Shown: positions 62,360 to 64,000 of the stretch, piece by piece | How the letters are laid out: each line of letters begins with the position of its first letter | Position numbering within the stretch: the first letter of the stretch is position 1 | NCBI GenBank assembly: GCA_039545295.1 | Contig: BCIK01000002.1 | Span: 940,841-1,004,840, forward strand | From: Udeniomyces pyricola | Taxonomy: Eukaryota > Basidiomycota > Tremellomycetes > Cystofilobasidiales > Mrakiaceae | DNA length: 64,000 nt | Direction: 5' to 3' | Position numbers and translations under genes: made by a program | The notes under the pieces: generated by a model | What the model was told of the DNA's origin: nothing | The model's input: only the letters and a program-made list of their open reading frames with translations | Databases searched by the model: none

Positions 62360-64000
62360 ATGCACCAACCACTTCCTATCCACGACCCCTTCCCACCTTA
62401 TGAAACGGTAGAACCCTTCCCCTATGGATCTCACTTCCAAAGTGACGTCGACCTCCAACTCCAACCATCTAAGCCTACCACAGATGTTGTTTCCACGCCC
62501 TCTCGCTCTTCTCGTCATGAGAGTCCACCCTCGCCATTGTCCCGTCTGATTCATAAGGCCTCAACCGTCAGCCTTCGTTATCTCCGACCTGCTGGTACGT
62601 CATCCTGTGGCGCGAAATTCTCCTCAGAAGATGCTGTGACTGCCGATGGCGCCCCTTCGCCTGCCTCTACTTTCGATCGACCACTGCAAGTAACCTCCGA
62701 GCGTCAAGGATCCCTCGCTACCAGTCTAGGTTACGATACTCTCGATTACACTAGCGAGGACGATTCGGCCAACAGCGACCTGGACGACCTGACGGACAAT
62801 TGTCGAGGAACGGTTTACGTCTCCAATTCGCCTACCTCCCCACCAAGGGTCGAGCGCCTCCAGAAGAAACGGTCGTTCCTTGACGTCTCCATACAAAAAA
62901 TGAAAAAGACGTTTGACCTCCCCAGAAAGCGATCGTTGTTAGAACTAGGTGCCCTCTCCCACCTTCCGCTCCATCACGCCATCATCAAAACTGCCACCCT
63001 CGGTCACAATGATACCCTCTGCCCCGTATCTGGCCCTGATCCGGGACGATCTTTCGCCCACACTAAGCCCCGACGCTCGAGCTCAACCGAATCATCCACA
63101 ACCTCCACCATCACTCCCCCTCGCTTGCGACAAGTCTCATCTTGTCAGGCCTTGCGCGATACCGTCTATTCTACCTTATCATCTCGTCCATCGACCCCGG
63201 ATTTTCGTCGTCGATCCTCCATCTCATATTCATCTTCGATCTCACCTTTGATCCAAACTTCGATGCTTGCCGACTCCACCATATTCACCTCACCAGAAGG
63301 CCTCGTCTCGCCACCGCCGCTGCCGTCTCCTCCTGACGTGGCGGCCTTCATCTCATCAGCTTCCCCTCCACAACTCAACATCAGCAAGCGGGATACCGTT
63401 GACTTTGAATCTACCCTCCTTGCATTTTCCATCAAGTCGTTCTCCCCGACACTCGGTCATCATCACCAAGCGGTGACACAGCTATCGTGTCGACGCTCCT
63501 CATTGGAATCGCCCCTCGACCCTACCTTTTCAGCCGCGCCTTGCCCCTTTCCCTTGAACATTCTCACCCGATCGTCCTCGGGATCATCTACCGCCGCTTC
63601 CACCGTACCTACTCAACCTATTCAGGAATCTGTTCAGAGTGTGGTCGAGATTACTCCGTCTAGCCCTATCCATGACTTCCCCCTTCAAGCTTTGTTCCCT
63701 CCTTGTTCTTCCATCTCCGCCAAGAATCCCAAGCGAAACTCGAAGGGTCTCAGCATCATCAATCCTCGCCAGCTCTTGGTTTCTCGCTCGGCAGCTCTGC
63801 CCGTGCGAAACGGCTGCTCGACTCGTCCGGTCCCGTGCGTCGGCCGACGGAGCCCATCGCGTAGAGGATTCATTCCGCGTGATGATGAGATGCTCGACCG
63901 GCCGGGTAGTTGGCAAAATCCAGGGATGGCGACCGTTCAATGGGGAACGAGAGCTCCATCTGTTCCACGACGCTTAGCTGAGCATTTGACCGAGGGAATG
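62360..64000 (+). CDS. Long Ser/Pro-rich reading frame, truncated by the window end
   Basis: From the ATG at 62360-62362 (MHQPLPIHDPFPPYETVEPF) the frame stays open for 547 codons to the last base, with no stop seen. Such length is very unlikely by chance in this sequence, so I take it as a real gene. Composition is Ser/Pro/Thr/Arg-rich, with acidic patches (DYTSEDDSANSDLDDLTD), basic patches (LQKKRSFLDVSIQKMKKTFD, PRKRSLLE) and many RRSS or RSSS kinase-type sites. It is therefore probably a disordered regulatory protein. No domain is recognised; the C-terminus lies beyond the window. A cag just before the ATG suggests an upstream exon. Confidence 0.7.
   Translation, partial: MHQPLPIHDPFPPYETVEPFPYGSHFQSDVDLQLQPSKPTTDVVSTPSRSSRHESPPSPLSRLIHKASTVSLRYLRPAGTSSCGAKFSSEDAVTADGAPSPASTFDRPLQVTSERQGSLATSLGYDTLDYTSEDDSANSDLDDLTDNCRGTVYVSNSPTSPPRVERLQKKRSFLDVSIQKMKKTFDLPRKRSLLELGALSHLPLHHAIIKTATLGHNDTLCPVSGPDPGRSFAHTKPRRSSSTESSTTSTITPPRLRQVSSCQALRDTVYSTLSSRPSTPDFRRRSSISYSSSISPLIQTSMLADSTIFTSPEGLVSPPPLPSPPDVAAFISSASPPQLNISKRDTVDFESTLLAFSIKSFSPTLGHHHQAVTQLSCRRSSLESPLDPTFSAAPCPFPLNILTRSSSGSSTAASTVPTQPIQESVQSVVEITPSSPIHDFPLQALFPPCSSISAKNPKRNSKGLSIINPRQLLVSRSAALPVRNGCSTRPVPCVGRRSPSRRGFIPRDDEMLDRPGSWQNPGMATVQWGTRAPSVPRRLAEHLTEGM

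Overview
The window is nuclear DNA of a fungus, most probably a basidiomycete close to the Tremellomycetes. The protein genes are cut by many short introns (mostly 45-200 nt, GT-AG, often gtaag/gtacg/gtgag donors). A divergent histone H3/H4 pair, a TUP1 co-repressor, a CHORD-CS protein, an ELYS-like nucleoporin factor, an Rds1-type ferritin-like protein and a long RS-domain splicing factor fit this group. The clade assignment is inference. No rRNA, convincing tRNA, CRISPR, transposase or reverse transcriptase was seen. One run of 175 N (2904-3078) and a few single N mark assembly uncertainty, all beside homopolymers.

Layout. 0-8 kb: an acidic coiled-coil protein of unknown function, a gene-poor stretch with a cluster of CGGCGCA/TGCGCCG hairpins and the gap, a ZIP zinc transporter and an unknown acidic protein. 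8-22 kb: four metabolic genes in a row, a membrane-anchored alpha/beta hydrolase, a cytochrome P450, a class I methyltransferase and an NCS1-type nucleobase permease. They could be a functional cluster, but this is untested. 22-44 kb: ELYS-like protein, two small unknown proteins, a mitochondrial chalcone-isomerase-like protein (AIM18 type), a CHORD-CS co-chaperone, a predicted seven-helix membrane protein with a long cytosolic tail, an Rds1-like secreted protein, and an unknown protein.

44-64 kb is mostly housekeeping: divergent H3 and H4, an Yhm2-type mitochondrial citrate/oxoglutarate carrier, the TUP1 WD40 co-repressor, a small unknown gene, an RNPS1-like RRM/RS splicing factor, the nucleolar rRNA-processing factor UTP25, and a Ser/Pro-rich reading frame that stays open for 547 codons and runs off the window end.

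Two sequence-level themes run through the window. Many introns carry very long homopolymer runs, nearly always pyrimidine on the coding strand (49 C in H4 intron 1, T28 in AIM18, a roughly 100-nt T-rich block in the CHORD gene). Several genes also have tiny coding exons (15 and 16 nt internal microexons; a first exon that appears to contribute only the ATG). Exon borders were read by eye; junctions that could not be closed in frame are flagged.
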